From Candidatus Avelusimicrobium facis (GTDB lineage: Bacteria; Elusimicrobiota; Elusimicrobia; Elusimicrobiales; Elusimicrobiaceae): a DNA stretch of 56,272 nt. The stretch is from the NCBI GenBank assembly GCA_900762815.1, contig CAAFHX010000035.1, forward strand, positions 1-56,272. Reading direction: 5' to 3'. Both the position numbers and the translations under genes were made by a program. The stretch's first letter is position 1, and every line of letters starts with the position of its first letter. Positions 10,200-18,529 of this stretch are shown in pieces. The notes below the pieces were generated by a model, which was given only the letters and a program-made list of their open reading frames with translations, had not been told where the DNA came from and made no database searches.

Positions 10200-10838
10200 A
10201 TGAAAAACCGTTTTACGGGCCGTTTAGGCCGGTTATTCCTCAACATCGTTACCCTGGAAAGTCGTAGTCCAGGGTCTGTCGTTATAAAACAAGAAAGTGG
10301 TAGAGATCCTGGAACCCTGCGGGCTGCCAGACACTCCAGGATGACCTCCTTTTATAACGACAAAAAACCGGGTATCTGCCTTGGCGGCTTTACCCTCATT
10401 GAATTGTTGGTCGTGGTCCTTATCATTGGCATTCTAGCCGCTGTGGCGCTGCCGCAATACCGGGTGGCGGTGGAACGCGCCCGAGTAGGCAAAGCCTTGC
10501 CCGTTTTACGCAGCATATTGGATGCGCGGGAAAGGAGCTTTTTAGCCAACGGCACTTATTCCACGGATTTGGAAGAATTGGACATAGCCATGTCTTATAC
10601 TTCCAAACAAGCGTATGAGCAGGGGTTGGAATATACGGGAACGCCGATTGGATATTTCAGGTTGCCCGAAGGCTCCTCGTGCATATATGCAGGTTTAGGC
10701 ACTGTGGTCATTGATTTTTGTCCGCAACGCAAGTCATGCTATGCAGGCACACAGGTGGGGGACCGGGTGTGCGCTTCTTTCGGCCCCCGCACAGGGACGG
10801 CAGAGAATGGTCATCCCCGGTATCAGCTGAACTTTTAA
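10200..10838 (+). CDS. Type IV pilin-like protein with a palindromic insertion in its leader
   Basis: 212 aa. Residues 64-90 are the classic pilin N-terminus (G63^FTLIELLVVVLIIGILAAVALPQY, with Glu at mature position 5), expected to be cut and N-methylated by prepilin peptidase PilD. The variable globular domain contains at least four cysteines in its last 75 residues. The leader is ~63 aa, while the second pilin has the same first ten residues (MKN.STGRLG-like) and only an 11-aa leader. The extra 52 codons (10230-10385) are a repeat insertion that keeps the frame. A start at the internal ATG 10341 would give a 16-aa leader but has no properly spaced ribosome binding site, whereas the ATG at 10200 does. 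It is a single-gene cassette between rplT and tlyA. Confidence 0.8.
   Translation: MKNRFTGRLGRLFLNIVTLESRSPGSVVIKQESGRDPGTLRAARHSRMTSFYNDKKPGICLGGFTLIELLVVVLIIGILAAVALPQYRVAVERARVGKALPVLRSILDARERSFLANGTYSTDLEELDIAMSYTSKQAYEQGLEYTGTPIGYFRLPEGSSCIYAGLGTVVIDFCPQRKSCYAGTQVGDRVCASFGPRTGTAENGHPRYQLNF
10230..10385 (+). repeat. In-frame palindromic element inside the first pilin leader
   Basis: 156 nt absent from the second pilin at the same codon position. Left hairpin ACCCTGGA / TCCAGGGT with a 9-nt loop (10251-10275). Right hairpin ATCCTGGA / TCCAGGAT with a 21-nt loop (10306-10342). A perfect 12-bp inverted repeat GTCGTTATAAAA / TTTTATAACGAC lies at 10278-10289 and 10350-10361. All reading-frame codons remain open. 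Confidence 0.75.
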
Positions 10839-10865
10839 TTGGAGGAAGGACCGCTTTTCAATCCA

Positions 10866-10895
10866 AAATAAACCCGCTTTTAAGCGGGTTTATTT
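10866..10895. terminator. Bidirectional terminator between pilin 1 and tlyA
   Basis: Perfect inverted repeat AAATAAACCCGC / GCGGGTTTATTT with loop TTTTAA. The tlyA stop codon lies inside the hairpin, so the two convergent genes share it. Confidence 0.85.
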
Positions 10896-11641
10896 AGTTT
10901 GACATGCCACAAATATTCGGTGTTTCCGTGAGTGCCTTTGATGGGGCTTTGCATCAGCTCCAGGCTTTGTCCGCCGTATTTGTCTTTTAGATTTTCCTCA
11001 AAAAAGCCTTGCACGCGGGCAATGGCCTCTTGGCGGTTTTCCTCGGTTTGGACAATGCCGTGCGGTACCTGTTTGGGGGTAAGCTCAAATTGCGGCTTGA
11101 TGAGAAACACCCCCTCGCTTTGCGCCGCCAACACCTTAAACAAAGGCTCCATAATCATCGTTAGTGAAATAAAGGACACATCCACCGCGGCAAATTGCGG
11201 GGCCTGCCCAAACAAATCCGCCGTCATGTAGCGGGCATTGGTTTCGGGCCGAAAGTGAAAGTTTTTATACCGGCGCATTTCATCGGCCAGCTGACCTTTG
11301 CCCACATCCACGCCGTACACTTCGCGCGCTCCGGCTTGAATCATGCAGTCGCTAAAACCACCCGTGGCCACGCCGATATCTACGCAAATTTTATCTTGCA
11401 CGGAAATGTTCCACGCTTTAAGCGCCCCGGCCAGCTTGAGCCCGCCGCGCGACACATACGGGCAGGATTTTTCTTTGAGGGAAAGCACATCCTCCGGCAA
11501 CACCGTGCGGTCGGCGCGCATGTCGCACAGGCCGTTGACCAGCACTTCCCCGGCCATAATAGAGGCCTGCGCGCGCGTACGGCTGGGGAAGAACCCCTGC
11601 GCCACCAACGCCAGATCCAACCGCAGTTTTTTACTTGCCAT
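10880..11641 (-). CDS. tlyA: TlyA-family rRNA methyltransferase (S4 plus FtsJ-like domains)
   Basis: Predicted S-adenosylmethionine-dependent 2'-O-methyltransferase of rRNA, historically called haemolysin. 253 aa from the ATG at 11641. I prefer this start to one at 11683 because it gives the family N-terminus (SKKLRLDLALVAQGFFPSRTRAQASIMAGEVLVNG, the S4 RNA-binding domain). The methyltransferase part begins with YVSRGGLKLAGAL. The SAM-binding motif follows (CVDIGVATGGFSDCMIQAGA), then DVSFISL and the FLIKPQFE motif. It overlaps xseB by 11 nt and is the last gene of the pheS-to-tlyA run. Confidence 0.92.
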   Translation of the reverse strand: MASKKLRLDLALVAQGFFPSRTRAQASIMAGEVLVNGLCDMRADRTVLPEDVLSLKEKSCPYVSRGGLKLAGALKAWNISVQDKICVDIGVATGGFSDCMIQAGAREVYGVDVGKGQLADEMRRYKNFHFRPETNARYMTADLFGQAPQFAAVDVSFISLTMIMEPLFKVLAAQSEGVFLIKPQFELTPKQVPHGIVQTEENRQEAIARVQGFFEENLKDKYGGQSLELMQSPIKGTHGNTEYLWHVKLNKPA

Positions 11642-11888
11642 CGGCTTCGTCCGTTTCGTCGGCGCTGCCGGCGGGTGCGTCAAAAGGCTCGCTCAGCAAT
11701 TGGGCGCCCTTTTTCTTAAGCGCGGTTACTTTAAATTTTACTTCCTGCAATTTTTGCGTCATCTCTTTGGAAAGCGCCAGGCCCTCTTCAAACAATTTGA
11801 CCGACGCGTCCAAATCCGTTTGTTCCTCTTCCAGCTTGGCCACAATTTCTTCCAAGCGGCTGAGTTTGCTTTCAAATCCGTTCTTCAT
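11631..11888 (-). CDS. xseB: Exodeoxyribonuclease VII small subunit
   Basis: 85 aa. FESKLSRLEEIVAKLEEEQTDLDASVKLFEEGLALSKEM matches XseB, which forms a helical collar on XseA and is needed for ssDNA degradation. The C-terminus is an acidic tail (PFDAPAGSADETDEADGK). Overlaps xseA by 4 nt (ATGA) and tlyA by 11 nt. Confidence 0.94.
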   Translation of the reverse strand: MKNGFESKLSRLEEIVAKLEEEQTDLDASVKLFEEGLALSKEMTQKLQEVKFKVTALKKKGAQLLSEPFDAPAGSADETDEADGK

Positions 11889-13090
11889 TTGACCTCCGCA
11901 TGTATCATGCCGTCTTTAACCTGAATGTAAATAGTTTCCTGCTCTTGCACCTGCCCCACGCGCGATACCACGCTGCCGTCGGCCTTGCGCGTAATGCTGT
12001 AGCCTCGCCCCAGCACGGAAAAAGGACTGAGCGCTACCAGCTTTTGCGTTAACAATTCCAAGCGGTTTTGCGCCGCCTGCGCTTGCTTTTCAAAGGCGTT
12101 TTCCAAGGCCAGGGACAGCTCGTCTACGCGCTGTTCTTTCTCTTGCGTGAGCAGCTGCGGATTTTTAAAAATACGGCTGTTGACCGCCACTTCCACCCGG
12201 GCTTTGGCCCGTTCATAAAACAGGCTGACCGCTTGGAACAACCGCTTTTGCAGTTGGGCAATGTGTTGCGCTACGCCGTCGGCGTTTTGTACCACCAGCT
12301 CCGCGGCGGCCGAGGGGGTCGGCGCGCGTAAGTCCGCCACGAAATCGGCTATGGTAAAATCCACCTCGTGTCCTACGCAGGAAATCACGGGGATTTTGCT
12401 TTCAAAAATAGCCCGCGCCACCGGCTCTTCATTAAAGGCCCACAAGTCTTCCAGACTCCCACCCCCACGGCCCACCAAAAGTACGTCCGGCGCGGGATGG
12501 AGGCGGTTTAAATCGGCAATGCCTTGCGCAATCTGCGCGGCGGCGCCGGCCCCTTGCACCAAGGCGGGGGCCACAATGACCTCCAGGTTGGGGCTGCGGC
12601 GGCGCAGGACCGACAAAATATCCCGAATGGCCGCCCCGGTGGGCGAAGTTACCACGCCAATCCGGCGCGGAAAAGCCGGGATAGGCCGCTTGCGGCGTTC
12701 GTCAAAAAGACCCTCGGCTTGGAGCTTCTTTTTAAGCTTTTCAAATTCTAAAAAGAGATTGCCCTTGTGTAGCGCTTCTACGGTTTTGACGGCGATTTGG
12801 TACTTGCCTTGCTTGGCATAGCAGGTTAAGTCCCCAAATACGCGCACTTGCAGCCCTTCTTGCAGGTCTTGTCCGTTTTTGCGCGCGTCCCATTTAAACA
12901 TCACGGCAGCCAGCAGCGCGTCGCGGTCTTTGAGGTCAAAATACACGTGTCCGCTTTGGGCCTGGCGCAGCCCGCTGATTTCGCCCTCTACAAACACGCC
13001 GCGAAAGACCCCCTCCATCATTTGTTTGATGGCCAGGGTGATGGCCGTTACGCTGAAAACTTGGCCTCTAAAGGGGGCTTCGGGTTCCAT
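11885..13090 (-). CDS. xseA: Exodeoxyribonuclease VII large subunit
   Basis: 401 aa. N-terminal OB-fold domain (FSVTAITLAIKQMMEGVFRGVFVEGEISGLRQAQSGHVYFDLKD), then the catalytic core with RIGVVTSPTGAAIRDIL, VLLVGRGGGSLEDLWAFNEEPVARAI and PVISCVGHEVDFTIADFVADLRAPTPSAAAE. A coiled coil and a C-terminal VLGRGYSI follow. With XseB it cuts single-stranded DNA in both directions during repair. Its start codon directly follows the rarA stop. Confidence 0.96.
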   Translation of the reverse strand: MEPEAPFRGQVFSVTAITLAIKQMMEGVFRGVFVEGEISGLRQAQSGHVYFDLKDRDALLAAVMFKWDARKNGQDLQEGLQVRVFGDLTCYAKQGKYQIAVKTVEALHKGNLFLEFEKLKKKLQAEGLFDERRKRPIPAFPRRIGVVTSPTGAAIRDILSVLRRRSPNLEVIVAPALVQGAGAAAQIAQGIADLNRLHPAPDVLLVGRGGGSLEDLWAFNEEPVARAIFESKIPVISCVGHEVDFTIADFVADLRAPTPSAAAELVVQNADGVAQHIAQLQKRLFQAVSLFYERAKARVEVAVNSRIFKNPQLLTQEKEQRVDELSLALENAFEKQAQAAQNRLELLTQKLVALSPFSVLGRGYSITRKADGSVVSRVGQVQEQETIYIQVKDGMIHAEVK

Positions 13091-14335
13091 TTATTGTCCT
13101 TTGATTTTTTTGAGCCGCTCTATCAGCGGCCCTTCTTTGCCCTGTTGGGTCGGGTGGAAAAATTGCACGGGGTCGGGCATGTATTGCTGTTTGACGTAAT
13201 GGTTGGGATAATCGTGTGCGTATTTGTAGCCCACGTTTTTCATCCCGGAGCGCAAATGGTCCGGCACGCGGCGCAGCTTGCCCTCGCGCACTTCCCGCAA
13301 GGCCGCATCTATAGCCAAGTAAGCCGAATTGCTCTTGGGCGCGCAGGCTACGTAAATGGCCGCATGGGCCAAGGGAATGCGCACCTCGGGCATGCCCAGC
13401 ACCTCGGCCGATTGAAAGGCCGCCTGGGCAATCATCAGCGCCGCCGGTTCGGCCAGGCCCACATCCTCGCTGGCGCAGATGAGAATGCGCCGCGCAATAA
13501 AACGCGGGTCCTCTCCGCTTTCCAGCATGCGGGCCAACCAATAGACGGCGGCATCGGGGTCTGAGCCGCGCATGGATTTGATAAAGGCGGAGATGACGTC
13601 GTAATGCTCATCGCCTTTTTTATCGTAATTGAGGTGGCGCTTTTGGATGCATTCTTGGGCGATGGCTAAATCCACCTGTTTGAGGCCGTTTTTGTCCGGC
13701 GGGGTGGTTAAAGAGGCAATTTCCAGGGCGTTGAGCATTTTGCGGCCGTCGCCATTGGCTTGGGTAATAAAATATTGGGCCGCCTCGTCTGTCATGCTGA
13801 CTTGCTCTTTATCGGCTGCGCGCAGTAAAATTTTGCGCAGGTCCGCATCGGACAAAGGCTTAAATTCAAAAACGGAAAACCGGGAAAGCAGCGCGGTATT
13901 GATGTAAAAATAGGGGTTCTCCGTCGTAATGCCGATGAGAATAATGTCCCCGCGTTCCACGCTGGGCAGCAGCACATCCTGCTGGGTTTTGTTGAAATGA
14001 TGAATTTCGTCCAAAATCAGTAAGGTGCGCCGCTCTTCAAAGGTGGGCGTGCGGGCGCGTTCTTTGGCTTCGGCCAAGACTTTTTTGATGTCTGCCACGC
14101 CGGCCGCGGCGGCATTGAGCTCCACCGTGTGGGCTTGCGTACGGGCCGCCACATAACGTGCGGTGGCGGTTTTGCCGCAGCCCGGAGGGCCGAAAAAGAC
14201 GGCCGATTTGAGCGTGTCGGTTTCCAGCAGGCGGCGCAGCATTTTCCCTTCGCCCAGCAAATGCGGTTGCCCGGCGAATTCTTCTATCTTTTGGGGTGCC
14301 TGGCGCGCAGCCAGCGGCATAAAGTCGTCTTGCAT
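13091..14335 (-). CDS. rarA: Replication-associated recombination protein A (AAA+ ATPase)
   Basis: 414 aa. Members of the RarA/MgsA/WRNIP1 family act at stalled replication forks. Walker A FFGPPGCGKTATARYVA near residue 50; Walker B LLILDEIHHFNKTQQD near 105; sensor 1 IILIGITTENPYF; sensor 2/arginine finger region LLSRFSVFEFKPLS. The C-terminal half holds the family clamp and tetramerisation segments (KGDEHYDVISAFIKSMRGSDPDAAVYWLARML; YKYAHDYPNHYVKQQYMPD). Sits directly upstream of xseA with no gap. Confidence 0.95.
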   Translation of the reverse strand: MQDDFMPLAARQAPQKIEEFAGQPHLLGEGKMLRRLLETDTLKSAVFFGPPGCGKTATARYVAARTQAHTVELNAAAAGVADIKKVLAEAKERARTPTFEERRTLLILDEIHHFNKTQQDVLLPSVERGDIILIGITTENPYFYINTALLSRFSVFEFKPLSDADLRKILLRAADKEQVSMTDEAAQYFITQANGDGRKMLNALEIASLTTPPDKNGLKQVDLAIAQECIQKRHLNYDKKGDEHYDVISAFIKSMRGSDPDAAVYWLARMLESGEDPRFIARRILICASEDVGLAEPAALMIAQAAFQSAEVLGMPEVRIPLAHAAIYVACAPKSNSAYLAIDAALREVREGKLRRVPDHLRSGMKNVGYKYAHDYPNHYVKQQYMPDPVQFFHPTQQGKEGPLIERLKKIKGQ

Positions 14336-14350
14336 ACAAATCCTTGCGCC

Positions 14351-14650
14351 TTATTTGGCGGGGGTGGCCAAGACCCCTTGCAATTTAGAAATGAGCTGGT
14401 CTACGCGGGAGGAATCTTCCTTTTGCTTTCCTCCGTCGGAGAGCTGCTTTAAATAATCCTTTGCGGCAAATTCCAGCGCCACCAGCAGCGCCTGTTTGAG
14501 GGTGTCAATCACGCCCTCTTCCTCTTGCAGACGTTCCATTTCCTTTTCCACTTGGGCGGCCAAATCGGCAATTTCCACATAGCCCAACTCAGGGATTTCC
14601 ACGTCTAAGGGAATGCGCTTGATTTCTACACTTACCGTATTTTTGGGCAT
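14351..14650 (-). CDS. ZapA-like cell division protein
   Basis: 99 aa. The N-terminal beta region (NTVSVEIKRIPLDVEIPE) is followed by a long helix (DLAAQVEKEMERLQEEEGVIDTLKQALLVALEFAAKDYLKQL), the layout of ZapA, which crosslinks FtsZ filaments. Position next to a short coiled-coil gene and pheT supports the call, since zapA-like genes often sit there. Assigned on architecture and context; sequence identity to ZapA is not obvious by eye. Confidence 0.6.
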   Translation of the reverse strand: MPKNTVSVEIKRIPLDVEIPELGYVEIADLAAQVEKEMERLQEEEGVIDTLKQALLVALEFAAKDYLKQLSDGGKQKEDSSRVDQLISKLQGVLATPAK

Positions 14651-14659
14651 ATCAAATCC

Positions 14660-14917
14660 TTACAGCCAGTTCTGCTGCTCTTGTGCTTTGGCCAGCTCTT
14701 TGTCTATGCGCGTTTCCAGCTTGCGCAGCGTGTTGACGGCATTCTTTTTCCACTCGCGCAAAGCTTTTAGTTCGGCCTCGCTTTCTTTCAAGCGCAGAAT
14801 GGTCTCCTCTTGCAGCCGCACTTTTTGGCGCAGCGCCGCCTCCTCTTTTTGCAGGGTTTGCAAACGGGTGGCGGCTTGCGATACCAAAAGTTCCAGCTGT
14901 TTGAGTTTTTCTTGCAT
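14660..14917 (-). CDS. Small coiled-coil protein (ZapB-like architecture)
   Basis: 85 aa, almost entirely a heptad-rich coiled coil (LKQLELLVSQAATRLQTLQKEEAALRQKVRLQEE...), highly charged, no signal peptide. Its stop is 10 nt from the ZapA-like start and its own start overlaps the pheT stop by one base. Length and context suggest a ZapB-like partner of the ZapA-like protein. Coiled coils give little family signal, so this is inference. Confidence 0.55.
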   Translation of the reverse strand: MQEKLKQLELLVSQAATRLQTLQKEEAALRQKVRLQEETILRLKESEAELKALREWKKNAVNTLRKLETRIDKELAKAQEQQNWL

Positions 14918-17301
14918 TATCGTAACTGGGCGCCCAGTTTCTCCTGTAAATTGTTGACCAAGGCATGAAAGGCTTCGTCGGTTTCTTGGTCCTTGAGGGT
15001 CCGCTCCGGCGCGCTGAACGCCAGGGTAAACGTTACGCTCTTTTTGCCTTGCGGTACGTGTTCTCCCTCGTACAAGTCTATCAAAGCAAAGTGCATCGTC
15101 ATCGGCAGCGGGGTGTTTTGCAGCGTTTGCGCCAGCTGCCGGTAAGAGACGGCTTTGTCCACCACGACCGACAAATCCCGCAGAGACGGCGGGAACTGCG
15201 CCACGGCTTGCGCCGGGTGGAAGTGCTGGGCATTGTAGTCTTTTTCCAGCTGTTTGGCGGAGAATTCAAAAGCCCATACTTCTGCCGCCTTGACGGAGAA
15301 GTTTTGCAGCGTCAGCGGATGCACCGCCCCGAACACGCCGATTTTTTTGCCATGGGCCACGATGTCCATGCAAATTTTGGGGTGCATATACACCGGGGCT
15401 TTTTCGGCCGGGACAAATTGCACCCCCTCAAAACCGCCCAATACATCTTGCAGTACGCCTTTTAAGAAAAAGAAATCCGGCTTGGCCTGTTCTGCTTGAA
15501 AGAACGGCTCGGCAGTCAGGCGGCCGCATAACACCCCGGCCACCGTATAGGCTTCGGCGGGGAAACCTTTGGTGAGGGTAAAGGTGCGGGTGGTTTCAAA
15601 CAGGGCCAAATCTTTATTGCCGCGCCGCTCGTTGAACTCTATGTTTTTAAGCAAAGAGGGCAACAGCGTCGGGCGCAGATAGTCCCAGCCTTGCGCCATG
15701 GCGTTTTTGATTTTTACGGCGTTTTTGGTTTCAAAGCCAAAGGCTTGCAGTTCCTTTTCGCCCAAGAAGTCAATGTTCTTGCATTCATAAAACCCCAGCC
15801 CGGCCAGCTTCTGCCCGAAGATTTCCAACAAATCCACCCCTTTGGGGTTTTCGGTAAAGCCGACAAACGCGCGCGATTCCCCCGCCGGGATGCAGTCAAA
15901 CCCGGCAAAGCGGGCGGCCTCTTCGGCCAAGTCCCAGCGGTGGTTTAAGTCGCGCCGGTGCGTCGGCGCCTGAAAGGTCCACGGCGTGGCGGAAGCGTCA
16001 AACCGGGCGGCCAAGCGGGTGAAAATATCTTTGAGTTTTTCTTCGGCAAGGTCTGCACCCAAAATGGCGTTGATTTGCGCCGGGGTAAACGACACGACCG
16101 GGTTTTCAAAGGGGTGCGGATACACGTCGCGGATTTGGCTGGCCCGGCCCCCGCAGCAGGCCAAGAGCAGTTGCGTAGCCCGCTGCAGCGCAAAAACGGT
16201 CATGCCGATATCGGCCCCGCGCTCAAAGCGCTGGGAAGAGTCAGACGATACCCCGTATTTTTTAGAGGTTTTGTTAATCGTCGGCGCGTCAAAATAAGCC
16301 GACTCAAGAAAGACCTCTTGCGTGTTCTCTTTAATCCCGGAGTCCAACCCGCCCATGATGCCGGCCAAAGCGGTGGCTTTTTGCTTGTCGCCGATGAGCA
16401 AGGCATTTTCGTCCAAGGTCAGTTCGCGTCCGTCCAATAGGGTAAATTCTTCCCCGGCGGCGGCGCGGCGCACTACGATGGTGTCTCCCTCAATTTCGCT
16501 GCGGTCAAAGGCGTGCAGCGGTTGGCCTAATTCAAACATGACGTAGTTGGTTATATCCACCAACGCGTTTTTGGGGTTAAGGCCCATGGCAGCCAAGCGG
16601 TCTTGGATGAGCTGCGCAGACGGCGCATTCTTTACCCCGCGCAGCAAACGCCCCGTGTAGCGCGGGCAGGCTTTCGGGTCTTGCACGTCCACCTGCAAGC
16701 TTTCGCCCTCGCCGGCAATTTCTTCCACTTTCGGCATATGCACGGGTAAATTGAGCAGCGCGGACAATTCGCGCGCCACGCCCAGGTGAGAGAGCAAATC
16801 GGGCCGGTTGGAGGTAATTTCCAAATCAAACAAGGCATCGGCCGGGCCGTACAGGCTGCGCACATCCGTGCCTAGCGGGAGATCTTCCTCCAGCACCAAA
16901 ATGCCCCGGGCACGGGTATGGGTCAAACCCAATTCGTCCGAGGAGCAAATCATCCCTTCGCTGACCACCCCGCGGATTTTGGCCGGGGTCAATACGGTTT
17001 TGCCCAGCCGTGCCCCCACGCGGGCCAAGGGCACCTTTTGCCCGACGGCCACATTAGGGGCCCCGCAGACCACGCGTTGGGTTTTTCCGCCGCCCAAGTC
17101 CAGCATGACCAAATGCAGGTGGTCGGAATCGGGGTGATTTTCAATCTGCGTGATTTGCGCCACCTGCACGCCCTCAAAGTCCGCTCCCGTTTTTTCTACC
17201 GAGGCTACCTCTATGCCCAACTGCGTAAACTTTTGCGCCAGCTCTTCGGGCGTGAGGTCAATATCAATGAAATCTTTTAACCAGCTGTACAATATCTTCA
17301 T
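14917..17301 (-). CDS. pheT: Phenylalanine--tRNA ligase beta subunit
   Basis: 794 aa, full length. N-terminal MKILYSWLKDFIDIDLTPEELAQKFTQLGIEV. EMAP/tRNA-binding OB domain (VAQITQIENHPDSDHLHLVMLDLGG). B3/B4 editing domain in the 200-380 range with ITNYVMFELGQPLHAFD. B5 domain and RWDLAEEAARFAGFD. C-terminal anticodon-binding (FDX-ACB) domain with FPPSLRDLSVVVDKAVSY. With PheS it charges tRNA-Phe as an (alpha-beta)2 enzyme. Starts 9 nt after the pheS stop with AGGAAG as ribosome binding site. Confidence 0.97.
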   Translation of the reverse strand: MKILYSWLKDFIDIDLTPEELAQKFTQLGIEVASVEKTGADFEGVQVAQITQIENHPDSDHLHLVMLDLGGGKTQRVVCGAPNVAVGQKVPLARVGARLGKTVLTPAKIRGVVSEGMICSSDELGLTHTRARGILVLEEDLPLGTDVRSLYGPADALFDLEITSNRPDLLSHLGVARELSALLNLPVHMPKVEEIAGEGESLQVDVQDPKACPRYTGRLLRGVKNAPSAQLIQDRLAAMGLNPKNALVDITNYVMFELGQPLHAFDRSEIEGDTIVVRRAAAGEEFTLLDGRELTLDENALLIGDKQKATALAGIMGGLDSGIKENTQEVFLESAYFDAPTINKTSKKYGVSSDSSQRFERGADIGMTVFALQRATQLLLACCGGRASQIRDVYPHPFENPVVSFTPAQINAILGADLAEEKLKDIFTRLAARFDASATPWTFQAPTHRRDLNHRWDLAEEAARFAGFDCIPAGESRAFVGFTENPKGVDLLEIFGQKLAGLGFYECKNIDFLGEKELQAFGFETKNAVKIKNAMAQGWDYLRPTLLPSLLKNIEFNERRGNKDLALFETTRTFTLTKGFPAEAYTVAGVLCGRLTAEPFFQAEQAKPDFFFLKGVLQDVLGGFEGVQFVPAEKAPVYMHPKICMDIVAHGKKIGVFGAVHPLTLQNFSVKAAEVWAFEFSAKQLEKDYNAQHFHPAQAVAQFPPSLRDLSVVVDKAVSYRQLAQTLQNTPLPMTMHFALIDLYEGEHVPQGKKSVTFTLAFSAPERTLKDQETDEAFHALVNNLQEKLGAQLR

Positions 17302-17310
17302 AGTTCTTCC

Positions 17311-18357
17311 TTAAAATTGGTTTAAAATGCGTAAATCATTTTCGTAAAAGGTGCGGATGTCGTTGATGTTCATCATCATCATGGCCAAGCGTTCCACGCC
17401 CATGCCAAAGGCGTAACCGCTGTACACTTCGGGGTCAATGCCGCAGTTTTTGAGTACATTGGGGTGCACCACGCCCGAGCCGAGCATTTCAATCCAGCCC
17501 GTGCCTTTGCAAATATTGCAGCCCTTTCCCGCGCAAAAGACACATTTTACGTCCACTTCGGCGCTGGGTTCGGTAAACGGGAAGAACGACGGGCGGAAAC
17601 GGATTTCCGTCTTGTCGCCCAAGAGCCCTTTCATAAAGGCGGTCAGGTCGCGCTTTAAATCGGCCATGCTGACGTTTTTATCCACGTACAACCCTTCAAT
17701 TTGGTGGAACACCGGGCTGTGGGTGGCGTCTAAGCTGTCATTGCGGAACACGCGGCCCGGGGCCATAATGCGCAGGGGCGGTTTGTGCTTTTCCATAAAG
17801 CGGCTCTGCACATTAGATGTGTGCGTGCGCAGCACCATAGACAGCGGCGAACCCGTTTGCACAAAGAACGTGTCCTGTGCGTCGCGCGCCGGGTGGTGCA
17901 GCGGGATGTTTAACATATCAAAATTGTGTTTTTCGTCCTCTACCCATGGCCCTTCCGCCCAGGTAAAGCCCAGCTTGGACAAAATGTCCGTCATGCGCTT
18001 TTGCGCAATGGAAAGCGGGTGGCGCCGTCCGGCGGGGACCGGGCGGGCGGGCAAGGTCAAATCCAAATCCACTTGGTTTAATTGTTCGTTTAACGCTTGG
18101 GCGGCCAAGGTGCGGGTTTTGTTTTCCAAGGCGGCGGTCAAAGCGGTTTTGAGGGCATTGCCCAGCGGGCCGGCGGCTTTTTTGTCCTCTATGGCAAAAT
18201 CCTTGAGGTTTTTGAGCAGCTCGGTCAGTGCGCCTTTGCGGCCTAAGGCGGCCACGCGCAATTCTTCCACGGCGTTTAAGTCCGCCGCAGAGGAGATTTT
18301 ATCGGTATATTCGCGCTCAATTTGGGCGCAGAGGGTTTTAAATTCTTGTAAGGTCAT
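17311..18357 (-). CDS. pheS: Phenylalanine--tRNA ligase alpha subunit
   Basis: 348 aa. N-terminal coiled coil (about residues 1-90), then the class II catalytic core: motif 1 region HPLSIAQKRMTDILSKLGFTWAEGPWVE, motif 2 RIMAPGRVFRNDSLDATHSPVFHQIEGLYVD, and motif 3 YSGYAFGMGVERLAMMMMNINDIRTFYENDLR. Phe recognition segment FRPSFFPFTEPSAEVDV present. First gene of a run reaching to tlyA. The minus strand upstream has GTAAAAT 10 nt from ATG, a possible -10 box with almost no leader. No T-box leader is seen. Confidence 0.97.
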   Translation of the reverse strand: MTLQEFKTLCAQIEREYTDKISSAADLNAVEELRVAALGRKGALTELLKNLKDFAIEDKKAAGPLGNALKTALTAALENKTRTLAAQALNEQLNQVDLDLTLPARPVPAGRRHPLSIAQKRMTDILSKLGFTWAEGPWVEDEKHNFDMLNIPLHHPARDAQDTFFVQTGSPLSMVLRTHTSNVQSRFMEKHKPPLRIMAPGRVFRNDSLDATHSPVFHQIEGLYVDKNVSMADLKRDLTAFMKGLLGDKTEIRFRPSFFPFTEPSAEVDVKCVFCAGKGCNICKGTGWIEMLGSGVVHPNVLKNCGIDPEVYSGYAFGMGVERLAMMMMNINDIRTFYENDLRILNQF

Positions 18358-18529
18358 AGGTAAATATATTTTACTTTATTATTAAGGCTTGGCGGCGTAT
18401 ATTTAATAAAATATGTGAGATTTTGCAAATCGGCCGCTAGTTACACAGGGACCGCATTCCATTCATGCCGCCATGGCCGAGGATTGTAATCGGGAATCTC
18501 AGCCTTATTCCCCTTCATCAAAATAAAGT

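Noticed and set aside
10341..10838. Internal ATG as the true start of pilin 1 (and 24281 for pilin 3)
   Set aside because: It would give a normal 16-aa leader, but the only purine-rich run (CCAGG) touches the ATG, and the upstream ATG has the conserved AGGA at correct spacing. Kept as an alternative to test, not as the call.
12848..13564. 238-codon frame antisense to xseA/rarA
   Set aside because: Spans the junction of two well-supported genes on the other strand; no start signal.
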